64,000 nucleotides of DNA. It comes from Microbacterium oxydans (GTDB taxonomy: Bacteria > Actinomycetota > Actinomycetes > Actinomycetales > Microbacteriaceae). A program made the position numbers and the translations under genes. The first letter of the stretch is position 1, and the number at the start of each line of letters is the position of its first letter. Below are positions 42,673 through 50,321 of the stretch, in pieces. The notes beneath the pieces are model-generated. The model did not search any database, was not told the origin of the DNA, and was given only the letters and a program-made list of their open reading frames with translations. The stretch is from contig NZ_CP092891.1 of NCBI RefSeq assembly GCF_026559675.1, positions 124,001 through 188,000 of the forward strand. Direction: 5' to 3'.

Positions 42673-44298
42673 CTAGGCGCCGGGCGCGAGCTCACGGCGT
42701 CGCATCAGGGTCAGGGCGGCGGCGCCACCCGCGGCCAGGGCGAGCACGAGCCACCACAGGCCGCGCACGTCCACGCCGCTTCCGTCGACCACGGGGGTCA
42801 CGGCGAACGGGGAGAGGTTCGCGGTCCACTCCGGCAGCCCGAACAGGGGACCGAACATCCCGAGCAGGGCCGCCAGCAGCACGAGGCTCCACGCCACCGC
42901 GGTCGTCGCCCGGGGGAGCAGCACGAACACCAGGGCGGTCAGCACGGCGAAGATCGCGGCCGCGACCGCCTGCCCGAGCCCGGCCACGGCCACGATGCGG
43001 AACAGCGCGTCGTCGCCCCCGCGCGACCAGACCCCGATCCAGCCCGCGAGCACGGCGGCGGCGATCACGATCGCGACCGCGACGATGCCGACGATCACGA
43101 AGTCCGAGAGCCAGCGGACGCGTCCGACCGGTGTGGCGAGCACGGCCTCCGCGGTGCCGTGGGCCTCCTCCTGCCGCGCGCGCACGACCGTCTGCACGGC
43201 GCAGCAGGCCGCGAGGATGCCGAGCAGCGTGAAGAACACCGTCACCACGACCTCGTCGAGTCCGCCCGTCGCGCCGCCGATCTTCTTGAGGATCTCGGCC
43301 ACCGCCGGGTTCTCTCCCGAGATCTGGTCGACGAGTCCGCTCAGGGTGGTGGCGAGGATGCCGGTGACCGCACCGCCGACCGCCCAACCCACGATCGAGC
43401 CCGAGGTCAGCCGCCAGACCAGTGCGTGCGGCGAGGCGAGAGCCGGCCGCGCCGAGACACGACCGCGACGCTCGGCGACGAAGCTGGCGTCGATGTCGCG
43501 CCGGGACTGCAGCGCGACCGAGGCGACCGCCAGCACGAGCCCGACCCCCAGTCCGAGGAGCATCGGCCAGACCAGGTCGGTGTCGTACGGGCGGGTCTGC
43601 TCCGTCCAGCCGAACGGCGAGAGCCATGCGGGCCAGGCGCTGGTCATGCTCGACAGGTCGTCGCTCGGCGTCCCGGCGGCGTTGCCGATGCCGCGGATCA
43701 GGAACGTCGCGACGAGGATCCAGATCGTGAGCGAGTTCGCCCCGCGGGAGGTGCGCATCAGCTGCGCGGCCAGCAGGGCGATGCCGAGGAAGGCGATGCC
43801 GCACGATCCGGCCGCCGCCCCCGCGAGCAGCGAGCCCGCCGCGGGGAGACCGGTGGCGATCAGGGCGAGGGCCGTGAGCACGGCGAGCACGACGTTCGCG
43901 AGGAGCCCGTGCACGACGGTGGCGATCGTCGGGAGGCGGCGCCCGGCCGGTGTCGCCCAGACGAGCTCGGCGCGTCCGGCCTCCTCGTCGCCGCGGGTGT
44001 GGCGGACGGCGAGGAACGTGCTCATCAGTGCGGCGAGGAGCGCCAGCCACGGCAGCACCTCGAAGGCCAGGAAGGCTCCCTCGGACGTGCCGGAGGGGAG
44101 TCCGCGGAACATCAGGATCACCGGGTTCGCGAGGGCCGCGGCCAGGATGTTCTGTCGGTCGGCCAGCGTCGCGTACGACTGGCTCACGCCGGCATACCCG
44201 GCGAAGGCCATCAGCGCGGTCCCGACGATCCACAGGGTCAGCTGCAGCCAGTCACGCCGCAACCGCTGCCGCAGCAGCACGCCGAAGCGCGTCATCAT
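42673..44298 (-). CDS. Large ABC exporter permease (polyketide/antibiotic type)
   Basis: This 541-residue protein has about 12 helices in two halves, so it is a fused pair of ABC-2 like membrane domains. WATPAGR and LATPVGR tracts occur in each half, a feature of the actinobacterial antibiotic-exporter permeases. It overlaps the ATPase stop by 4 bases. AAGGAG precedes the first of two tandem ATGs. Substrate not known. Confidence 0.87.
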   Translation of the reverse strand: MMTRFGVLLRQRLRRDWLQLTLWIVGTALMAFAGYAGVSQSYATLADRQNILAAALANPVILMFRGLPSGTSEGAFLAFEVLPWLALLAALMSTFLAVRHTRGDEEAGRAELVWATPAGRRLPTIATVVHGLLANVVLAVLTALALIATGLPAAGSLLAGAAAGSCGIAFLGIALLAAQLMRTSRGANSLTIWILVATFLIRGIGNAAGTPSDDLSSMTSAWPAWLSPFGWTEQTRPYDTDLVWPMLLGLGVGLVLAVASVALQSRRDIDASFVAERRGRVSARPALASPHALVWRLTSGSIVGWAVGGAVTGILATTLSGLVDQISGENPAVAEILKKIGGATGGLDEVVVTVFFTLLGILAACCAVQTVVRARQEEAHGTAEAVLATPVGRVRWLSDFVIVGIVAVAIVIAAAVLAGWIGVWSRGGDDALFRIVAVAGLGQAVAAAIFAVLTALVFVLLPRATTAVAWSLVLLAALLGMFGPLFGLPEWTANLSPFAVTPVVDGSGVDVRGLWWLVLALAAGGAAALTLMRRRELAPGA

Positions 44299-45287
44299 GC
44301 ACGCTCCTTCTGGGCGCGGCGCTCACGGCGACTGCCGGGGACCGCGTCATCCGTCCCGCCGTCCTCCGCGGCCTCGAGCGTTGCGAGGTCGTCGCCGTAG
44401 TGGCGGAGGAACAGCTCTTCGAGGGAGGGCGGAGCCACACGCAGGTCGCTGATGCCGAGCGCGGCGAGAGCGGGCAGGACGGTGGCCGTGCGGTCGCTGT
44501 CGACGGCGAGACGGATGCGCTCGCCCTGCGCGGTCGCGTCGTGCACGTCGGGGATGCGCTCGACCTGTTCGAGGGTCGCCCCGGAGGGCGTGAACGACAC
44601 GTCGCTGCGGGTGAGATGGCGCAGTTCCTCGAGGGTGCCGGTCTCGACGATGCGGCCCGCGCGGATGATCGAGACGCGGTCGCACAGCTGCTCGACCTCG
44701 CTCATGATGTGGCTCGACAGCAGCACGGTCGCGCCGTTCGCGTGGGCGCGGGCGACTTCGCGCTGGAAGATGACCGCCATCAGCGGATCGAGTCCGCTCG
44801 TGGGCTCATCGAGGATGTAGAGGTCGGCCGGCACGGCGAACGCGGCGATGAGCGCGACTTTCTGGCGGTTGCCCTTCGAGTAGGCCCGTCCCTTCTTGCG
44901 GGGATCGAACTGGAAGGCCTCCATGAGCCGCTTCTTCTCGTGCTGGTACGCCGTGTCCTTCGTGCGGGCGCCCCGCAGCCGGGCGAGCAGATCGACGGCC
45001 TCGCCGCCGGAGAGGTTGGGCCAGACGCTGACGTCACCCGGCACGTAGGCGATGCGCCGGTGCAGCTCGACCGCGCGGTTCCAGGGGTCTTCGCCGAAGA
45101 CCGTGGCCTCGCCGCCGGTGCGTCGCGCGAGGCCGAGGAGGATGCGGATCGTGGTCGACTTCCCCGCACCGTTCGGGCCGAGGAAGCCGTGCACACGGCC
45201 CTGCTCGACGGTCAGGTCGAGACCGTCGAGCGCGTGCACGTGCCCGTAGTGCTTGGTGAGGTTCTGGGTGGCGATGACGGTGGTCAT
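44295..45287 (-). CDS. ABC exporter ATPase (DrrA/NatA-like)
   Basis: This 330-residue ATPase has Walker A FLGPNGAGKSTTI, a signature variant YSKGNRQKVALIAAF, Walker B YILDEPTSGLDP and switch SSHIMSE. The carboxyl part matches DUF4162-type tails. It is the first gene of the operon, behind a perfect palindrome. It powers the large permease downstream and is probably a drug or peptide exporter. Confidence 0.9.
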   Translation of the reverse strand: MTTVIATQNLTKHYGHVHALDGLDLTVEQGRVHGFLGPNGAGKSTTIRILLGLARRTGGEATVFGEDPWNRAVELHRRIAYVPGDVSVWPNLSGGEAVDLLARLRGARTKDTAYQHEKKRLMEAFQFDPRKKGRAYSKGNRQKVALIAAFAVPADLYILDEPTSGLDPLMAVIFQREVARAHANGATVLLSSHIMSEVEQLCDRVSIIRAGRIVETGTLEELRHLTRSDVSFTPSGATLEQVERIPDVHDATAQGERIRLAVDSDRTATVLPALAALGISDLRVAPPSLEELFLRHYGDDLATLEAAEDGGTDDAVPGSRRERRAQKERA

Positions 45288-45305
45288 GCGCGGGAGCGTA
45301 CGCCC

Positions 45306-45325
45306 GATTCACAAAGTTGTGAATC
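45306..45325. promoter_or_regulatory. 20-bp perfect MarR-type palindrome
   Basis: GATTCACAA (45306-45314), AG, TTGTGAATC (45317-45325) is a perfect 9-bp inverted repeat 18 bases before the ATPase start. Size and symmetry fit a MarR/GbsR dimer, and such a gene ends this operon. It is also close upstream of the divergent methyltransferase promoter. Confidence 0.8.
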
Positions 45326-45376
45326 CTGCGAAAACAACGCATGCGAAATCCTTACGGCCCCGCGTACAGTGGGCTG

Positions 45377-46582
45377 GTGCCGGAGTTCCCCTACAGTCGC
45401 CTGCGCCGCTGGCCCGACGTCGAGGCGGACAACCTCCAGGCGCATGACCCGACCGATCTGCTGCTCGTCGAGAGGGCGCTCGCGCTCGGTGCGGACGGGG
45501 CCGCGACCGTCGTGATCGGCGACGAATACGGGGCGATCACCCTGGCCCTGGTGCAGGCCGGGCTGCGTGGCATCCGGGTGCATCAGGACCTCGCGACCGG
45601 TCGTCGGGCCCTGCAGCGCAACGCCGAGGACCTCGGGCTCACGGGTTTCACCGCGCACGAACTCGACCAGTCCCTGCTCGCCGACGCCCGGCTCGTGCTG
45701 CTGCAACTGCCCAAGTCGCTCGCCGAGCTCGAGGAGATCGCGGATGCCGTCGCCCGGTGGGCCGCGCCCGATGCGGTGCTCGTCGCGGGTGGCCGCGTGA
45801 AGCACATGACACTCACCCAGAACGAGGTGCTGGGGCGCAGCTTCGCGCACGTGCAACCTCAGCGCGCGGAGCGGAAGTCGCGGCTGATCATCGCGTCCGA
45901 GCCGCTGCCGGTGCCCGCCGAGCCCCCGTTCCCGGTGACGGCGCAGCACGACGGGTTGACCCTGGTCGCGCATGGGGGAGCGTTCGCGGGCGCCCGCCTC
46001 GACATCGGCACGCGGGTGCTGTTGGACGTGCTCGGTGGGGAGGCGGTTCGACCCGCTTCGCCCGCTCGACGACCCGGGGATGAGGGCGACCGGTCGGAGA
46101 GCGAGGAGGCCGAGGGCCACGGAGCCGAGACGCCGCGGGTGCTCGACCTCGGCTGCGGCACCGGCGCGCTCGCTGTGTCGTACGCGCTCGCGCATCCTGA
46201 CGCGCGGGTGACGGCGACCGATCGCTCCGCCGCCGCGGTGTCCTCCGCCCGGGCGACGGCCGCGGCGAACGGGGTCTCCGAGCGGGTCACGGTCACGCAT
46301 GACGACGCCGGTTCCGCGCTGCCGGACGCATCCTTCGACATCGTGCTCCTCAACCCGCCGTTCCACCTCGGCGCGAGCGTGCACACCGGCGCCGCGACCC
46401 GTCTGTTCGAGGCCGCCGCGCGCCTGCTCCGACCCGGCGGGGAACTCCTCACGGTGTACAACTCGTCGCTCGGATACCGCCCCGAGCTCGCCCGCCTGAT
46501 CGGCCCGACCACGCAGCTCCAGCGCACCCCGAAGTTCACGGTGACCCGCAGCGTCCGGGCCTCGGAAACGCCCGATTCCTGA
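45377..46582 (+). CDS. RlmG/RsmC-like rRNA guanine N2-methyltransferase
   Basis: This 401-residue protein has an amino-terminal degenerate methyltransferase-like half (about 1-190) and a carboxyl SAM-binding domain with LDLGCGTGALAVSYAL and the catalytic LLNPPFHLG (NPPF, typical of N2-guanine or N6-adenine methylation). The two-domain layout fits RlmG/RsmC. A low-complexity acidic insertion lies at about 220-255. The GTG at 45377 is preferred because TACAGT (45365-45370) predicts a leaderless start there; an ATG at 45341 is in frame but precedes that promoter. Confidence 0.85.
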   Translation: MPEFPYSRLRRWPDVEADNLQAHDPTDLLLVERALALGADGAATVVIGDEYGAITLALVQAGLRGIRVHQDLATGRRALQRNAEDLGLTGFTAHELDQSLLADARLVLLQLPKSLAELEEIADAVARWAAPDAVLVAGGRVKHMTLTQNEVLGRSFAHVQPQRAERKSRLIIASEPLPVPAEPPFPVTAQHDGLTLVAHGGAFAGARLDIGTRVLLDVLGGEAVRPASPARRPGDEGDRSESEEAEGHGAETPRVLDLGCGTGALAVSYALAHPDARVTATDRSAAAVSSARATAAANGVSERVTVTHDDAGSALPDASFDIVLLNPPFHLGASVHTGAATRLFEAAARLLRPGGELLTVYNSSLGYRPELARLIGPTTQLQRTPKFTVTRSVRASETPDS

Positions 46583-46624
46583 CCCTCGACCCGCCCGTGG
46601 AGGGATTGTTGAACGCCCGTGCAA

Positions 46625-46643
46625 TCCCCCGGTCAGCGGGGGA
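46625..46643 (+). terminator. Terminator after the methyltransferase gene
   Basis: TCCCCCG (46625-46631) pairs with CGGGGGA (46637-46643) around GTCAG. It sits 43 bases after the methyltransferase stop. Confidence 0.7.
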
Positions 46644-46670
46644 AACTCGGGCCCTCATCCGCACCGGGAT

Positions 46671-46919
46671 TTGCCCCTGATCGGCCATTTCGTTACGTTG
46701 GAATGCGGGCCTGACGGTCCGAAGACCAGTCCGCGGTCACGTCCTTCTTTCGATGAGCTGTGCTGCGAAGAGGCGTGGGCGTACGGTCGATACTCTCTGC
46801 GGCGGATCCGAAATCCGCCGTCAGCGCCGCCACAGCGATCATGTCGAACGGCCACGTGAGGATCACCCGGGCGTAACCGAAGCAGGCTCAGCCGCCCGAA
46901 GGCGAGCCGCGGGGGAAAC
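46671..46919 (+). promoter_or_regulatory. Promoter and structured leader of the second betaine importer
   Basis: The 337-bp space before the ATPase has no gene. TTGCCC (46671-46676), 17 bp, TACGTT (46694-46699) form a promoter giving a leader of about 215 bases. A second -10-like TACTCT is at 46791-46796. Two strong hairpins lie in the leader: CGGCGGAT with ATCCGCCG (46800-46820) around CCGAA, and one at 46885-46908 with a CGAA tetraloop that ends two bases before the GGGGG ribosome site (46910-46915). I cannot match it to a known riboswitch class by eye. Confidence 0.55.
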
Positions 46920-48221
46920 GTGTCCGAAATCGCTCTCGAAGCGCGCAATCTGTACAAGGTTTTCGGTAAGAATCCGAGCACCGCCGTCCGTCGGTTGAAG
47001 GCCGGTGAGAGCCGCGCCGCCGTCGCTGACGCGGGCACCGCAGCCGTCATCGACGCCAGCTTCACCGTGAACCGCGGTGAGATCTTCGTCATCATGGGCC
47101 TGTCCGGATCGGGCAAGTCCACCATCATCCGCATGCTCAACGGGCTGCACGACGTCACCGACGGAACCGTCACGGTGAACGGCGACGCGATCACCGGCAT
47201 CCCCGCCTCGCGACTGCGCGAGATCCGCCGTGACCGCATCTCGATGGTGTTCCAGCACTTCGCCCTGCTGCCGCACCGCACGGTCGCCGCGAACGTCGCC
47301 TACCCGCTCGAGCTCAAGGGCACTCCCAAGGCCGAGCGCCTGGCCAAGGCCGAGGAGATCCTGTCGCTGGTCGGACTCGAGGGACAGGGCGACAAGCTCC
47401 CCTCCGAGCTCTCCGGCGGCATGCAGCAGCGCGTCGGCATCGCCCGCGCGCTCGCCGCGGACAGCGACATCCTGCTGATGGACGAGGCGTTCAGCGCGCT
47501 CGACCCGCTCATCCGCCGCGAGATGCAGGAGCAGCTGCTCGAACTGCAGCAGAAGCTGCAGAAGACCATCGTCTTCATCACGCACGACCTGAACGAGGCC
47601 ATGTTCCTCGGAGACCGCATCGCCGTGATGCGCGACGGCCGCATCGTGCAGATCGGCACGCCGGAGGACATCCTGATGGACCCGGCCAACGACTACGTCG
47701 AGCAGTTCGTGCAGGACGTCGACCGCGCCCGCGTGCTCACCGCCGCGAACGTGATGGAGCGCCCGCGCCCCGTCGTCCCGCACACCGCCGGCCCCCGTAC
47801 GGCCCTGCGTCAGATGCGCGACGCCTACATGTCGGCCACCTACGTGGTCGGCCGCGACCGGCAGCTCGTCGGCGTGGTGACCGACCGCGACGCGGTCAAG
47901 CTCGTCCGTCAGGGCGCGACCACGCTCGACTCGATCATCAAGCCCGTGCTGCAGAGCGTCCGCGAGGACGACGTGCTGATGAACCTGTTCGTCCCCGCCG
48001 TCGAGTCGCCGCTGCCCCTCGCGGTGACGGATGCCGAGGGCCGCCTCACCGGCGTGATCCCGCGTGTGACGCTGCTCGCCGCCCTGGGCCCCGGCCCCGG
48101 TGCGACGGAGGAGATCCTCCTCCCGATGATGCCGATGCCGCAGGCCGAGATCGACGCCGTGCTCGATGACGGATGGACCGCCGAACCGGCGGATGCCACG
48201 ACCACGGAGGAGGTGCGCTGA
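46920..48221 (+). CDS. Glycine betaine/proline ABC transporter ATPase with CBS domains (OpuAA/ProV-like)
   Basis: This 433-residue ATPase has a family-specific amino stretch (EARNLYKVFGKNP), Walker A GLSGSGKSTIIRMLNGL, signature LSGGMQQRVGIARAL, Walker B ILLMDEAFSALDP, and a carboxyl tandem CBS module (about 285-400; YVVGRDRQLVGVVTDRDAVKLV). CBS pairs in OpuA-type ATPases sense ionic strength or c-di-AMP. It starts with GTG after GGGGG. First gene of a three-gene betaine importer operon. Confidence 0.93.
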   Translation: MSEIALEARNLYKVFGKNPSTAVRRLKAGESRAAVADAGTAAVIDASFTVNRGEIFVIMGLSGSGKSTIIRMLNGLHDVTDGTVTVNGDAITGIPASRLREIRRDRISMVFQHFALLPHRTVAANVAYPLELKGTPKAERLAKAEEILSLVGLEGQGDKLPSELSGGMQQRVGIARALAADSDILLMDEAFSALDPLIRREMQEQLLELQQKLQKTIVFITHDLNEAMFLGDRIAVMRDGRIVQIGTPEDILMDPANDYVEQFVQDVDRARVLTAANVMERPRPVVPHTAGPRTALRQMRDAYMSATYVVGRDRQLVGVVTDRDAVKLVRQGATTLDSIIKPVLQSVREDDVLMNLFVPAVESPLPLAVTDAEGRLTGVIPRVTLLAALGPGPGATEEILLPMMPMPQAEIDAVLDDGWTAEPADATTTEEVR

Positions 48222-49216
48222 TGGACGGTTTCCGCATCCCCGTCGGGACCTGGATCGAATCCGGCGTCGACTGGATCAAGGCGAACCTCGACGGTCTGCT
48301 CGACGTCATCTCGTTCGTCATGAGCTTCCTCGTCGACGGCCTCACCCGCATGCTGCTCACCCCGCACTTCGCGGTCATCATCGTGATCGCCGCGCTCATC
48401 GCATGGGTCGTGCGATCGTGGCAGCTCGCCATCGGCACCATCGTGTCGTTCGGGCTGATCGTTGCGATGGACCTCTGGGTCCCCGCGATGCAGACCCTCG
48501 CGCTCGTGCTCGTGGCCGCCGTGATCGCGGTGCTGATCGCGGTGCCGCTCGGCATCTGGTCGGCGCGCAACTCGACCGTGCGCGCGGTGCTCAAGCCCGT
48601 GCTCGACTTCATGCAGACCATGCCGGCCTTCGTGTACCTGATCCCGGCGATCGTGTTCTTCGGCATCGGCGTGGTCCCCGGCCTCGTCGCGACCGTGATC
48701 TTCGCGCTGCCTCCAGGCGTGCGCCTGACCGAGCTCGGCATCCGCGGCGTCGACTCCGAGACGGTCGAGGCCGGACAGGCGTTCGGTGCGAAGCCGGGCC
48801 AGATCCTGCGCGGCATCCAGCTCCCGCTCGCGATGCCGACCATCATGGCCGGCGTCAACCAGGTCATCATGCTCGCGCTGTCGATGGCGGTCATCGCCGG
48901 TATGGCCGGCGCGGACGGCCTCGGGAAGATGGTCGTCGAGGCGATCTCGACGATCAACATCCCCAAGGGTGTCGAGGCCGGACTCGGCGTCGTGCTGATC
49001 GCCGTCTTCCTCGACCGGGTCACCGCGGCACTGGGTGCCCCGGGCGAGAACCGCTCGTCGCTGCTCGGCATGATCGAGCGTCGCCGCACGCCGAAGGGCG
49101 GCGGCACGGCATCCACTCCTGCACCCGAGACCATCGAGCAGCAGGATGCCGCGGACGAGGCGGAGCGCGCCACGGTCGCACCGCGGCGCAACGCGGTCGG
49201 CGGCGGAGTGCACTGA
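48221..49216 (+). CDS. Glycine betaine/proline ABC transporter permease (OpuAB/ProW-like)
   Basis: This 331-residue permease starts inside the ATPase stop (TGATG). It has an amino amphipathic segment, about six to seven helices, FMQTMPAFVYLIPAIVFFGIG, and the EAA loop GQAFGAKPGQILRGIQLPLAMP. The carboxyl tail (about 285-331) is long, charged and probably disordered. It forms the channel of the ProU/OpuA-type importer. Confidence 0.93.
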   Translation: MDGFRIPVGTWIESGVDWIKANLDGLLDVISFVMSFLVDGLTRMLLTPHFAVIIVIAALIAWVVRSWQLAIGTIVSFGLIVAMDLWVPAMQTLALVLVAAVIAVLIAVPLGIWSARNSTVRAVLKPVLDFMQTMPAFVYLIPAIVFFGIGVVPGLVATVIFALPPGVRLTELGIRGVDSETVEAGQAFGAKPGQILRGIQLPLAMPTIMAGVNQVIMLALSMAVIAGMAGADGLGKMVVEAISTINIPKGVEAGLGVVLIAVFLDRVTAALGAPGENRSSLLGMIERRRTPKGGGTASTPAPETIEQQDAADEAERATVAPRRNAVGGGVH

Positions 49217-49268
49217 CTTTTCACCCCTACGAAACAACACACATACGGAACTGAGAGAGAGAAATCGC

Positions 49269-50177
49269 ATGAAGAAGAAGATCCTGGCAATCACAGCGCT
49301 CGGTGCCGCAGCGGCACTCACCCTCGCGGGCTGCAGCGGCGACGGTGCAGGCGGCACGGGCGGCGGCGACGGCTCCGCCGAGGACAAGGGCACGATCACG
49401 CTGGGCTTCCTGCCCTCGTGGACCGACGGCCTGAGCACCGCGTACCTGCTGCAGGACCAGCTTGAGAAGATCGGCTACACGGTCGAGATGAAGACGCTCA
49501 CCGAGGCCGGACCGCTGTACACCGGCCTCGCCCAGGGCGACGTCGACATGTACCCGTCGGCCTGGCCCGAGCTCACCCACGCCTCGTACATGGAGAAGTA
49601 CGGCGACGACATCGAGGACCTGGGCGCGTACTACGAGAACGCCAAGCTCACCCTCGCGGTGCCGGAGTACTCCGAGCTGACCTCGATCGAGGACCTCAAG
49701 GGCAAGGGCGCCGACTTCGACGGCAAGATCTACGGCATCGAGCCGGGAGCGGGCCTGACCGCCCAGACCCAGAAGATGATGCCCGAGTACGGGCTCGACG
49801 GCGAGTACGAGCTCGTCACCTCGTCGACCGCGGCCATGCTCACCGAGCTGAAGACCGCGACCGACAAGCAGGAGGACATCGTCGTCACGCTGTGGCGTCC
49901 GTTCTGGGCCAACGACGCCTTCCCCGTGAAGGACCTCGAAGACCCGAAGGGTGCGATGGGCAAGGCCGAGGGCCTGCACTTCCTGGGCACCAAGGGCTTC
50001 GCCGACGAGTTCCCCGAGGCCGCCGAGCTGATCGAGAAGATCAAGCTCGACGACGAGCAGTACGGCGCGCTCGAGGACCTCGTGGTCAACGAGTACGGCG
50101 AGGGCAAGGAAGCGGATGCCGTCGACGAGTGGCTGAAGCAGTACGGCGACCAGTTCGACTGGACCGTCACCAGCTGA
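49269..50177 (+). CDS. Glycine betaine-binding lipoprotein (ProX/OpuAC-like)
   Basis: This 302-residue protein has lipobox LAGC (Cys about 22), a Gly-rich linker, and the OpuAC domain with LGFLPSWTDGLSTAYLL, DVDMYPSAWPELTH and VTLWRPFWANDAFPVKDLEDPKG. Trp residues in the SAWP, LWRPFW tracts likely make the aromatic cage for the trimethylammonium head group. Works with the permease and ATPase upstream. Confidence 0.92.
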   Translation: MKKKILAITALGAAAALTLAGCSGDGAGGTGGGDGSAEDKGTITLGFLPSWTDGLSTAYLLQDQLEKIGYTVEMKTLTEAGPLYTGLAQGDVDMYPSAWPELTHASYMEKYGDDIEDLGAYYENAKLTLAVPEYSELTSIEDLKGKGADFDGKIYGIEPGAGLTAQTQKMMPEYGLDGEYELVTSSTAAMLTELKTATDKQEDIVVTLWRPFWANDAFPVKDLEDPKGAMGKAEGLHFLGTKGFADEFPEAAELIEKIKLDDEQYGALEDLVVNEYGEGKEADAVDEWLKQYGDQFDWTVTS

Positions 50178-50190
50178 TCGGACGGCGGGA

Positions 50191-50304
50191 CGTCTCGTCT
50201 CGCTGCGCTCGCTCGACGACCGGGGCCCGGAGGGGTCCCGGTCGTCGTGCGTTGGGCGAGGGTTCCCGGTCGTCGAGCGAGGAGCGCAGCGACGAGACGA
50301 GACG
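50191..50304. repeat. Long imperfect inverted repeat between convergent genes
   Basis: A 34-base arm (50191-50224, starting CGTCTCGTCTCGCTGCGCTC) is repeated in reverse complement at 50265-50304, with two 3-base insertions. The inner CGACGACCGGG (50214-50224) can also pair with CCCGGTCGTCG (50237-50247), so two alternative hairpins are possible. It lies between the betaine-binding protein and the histidine kinase and probably ends transcription from both sides. It may belong to a genome-wide repeat family. Confidence 0.8.
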
Positions 50305-50321
50305 CCCACGCCGGCCCGCGC

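Noticed and set aside
46885..46919. c-di-AMP (ydaO) riboswitch before the betaine ATPase.
   Set aside because: ACCGAA and GGGGGAAAC look like parts of the 5' half, but the conserved later segments are absent before the GTG, so I do not name it.
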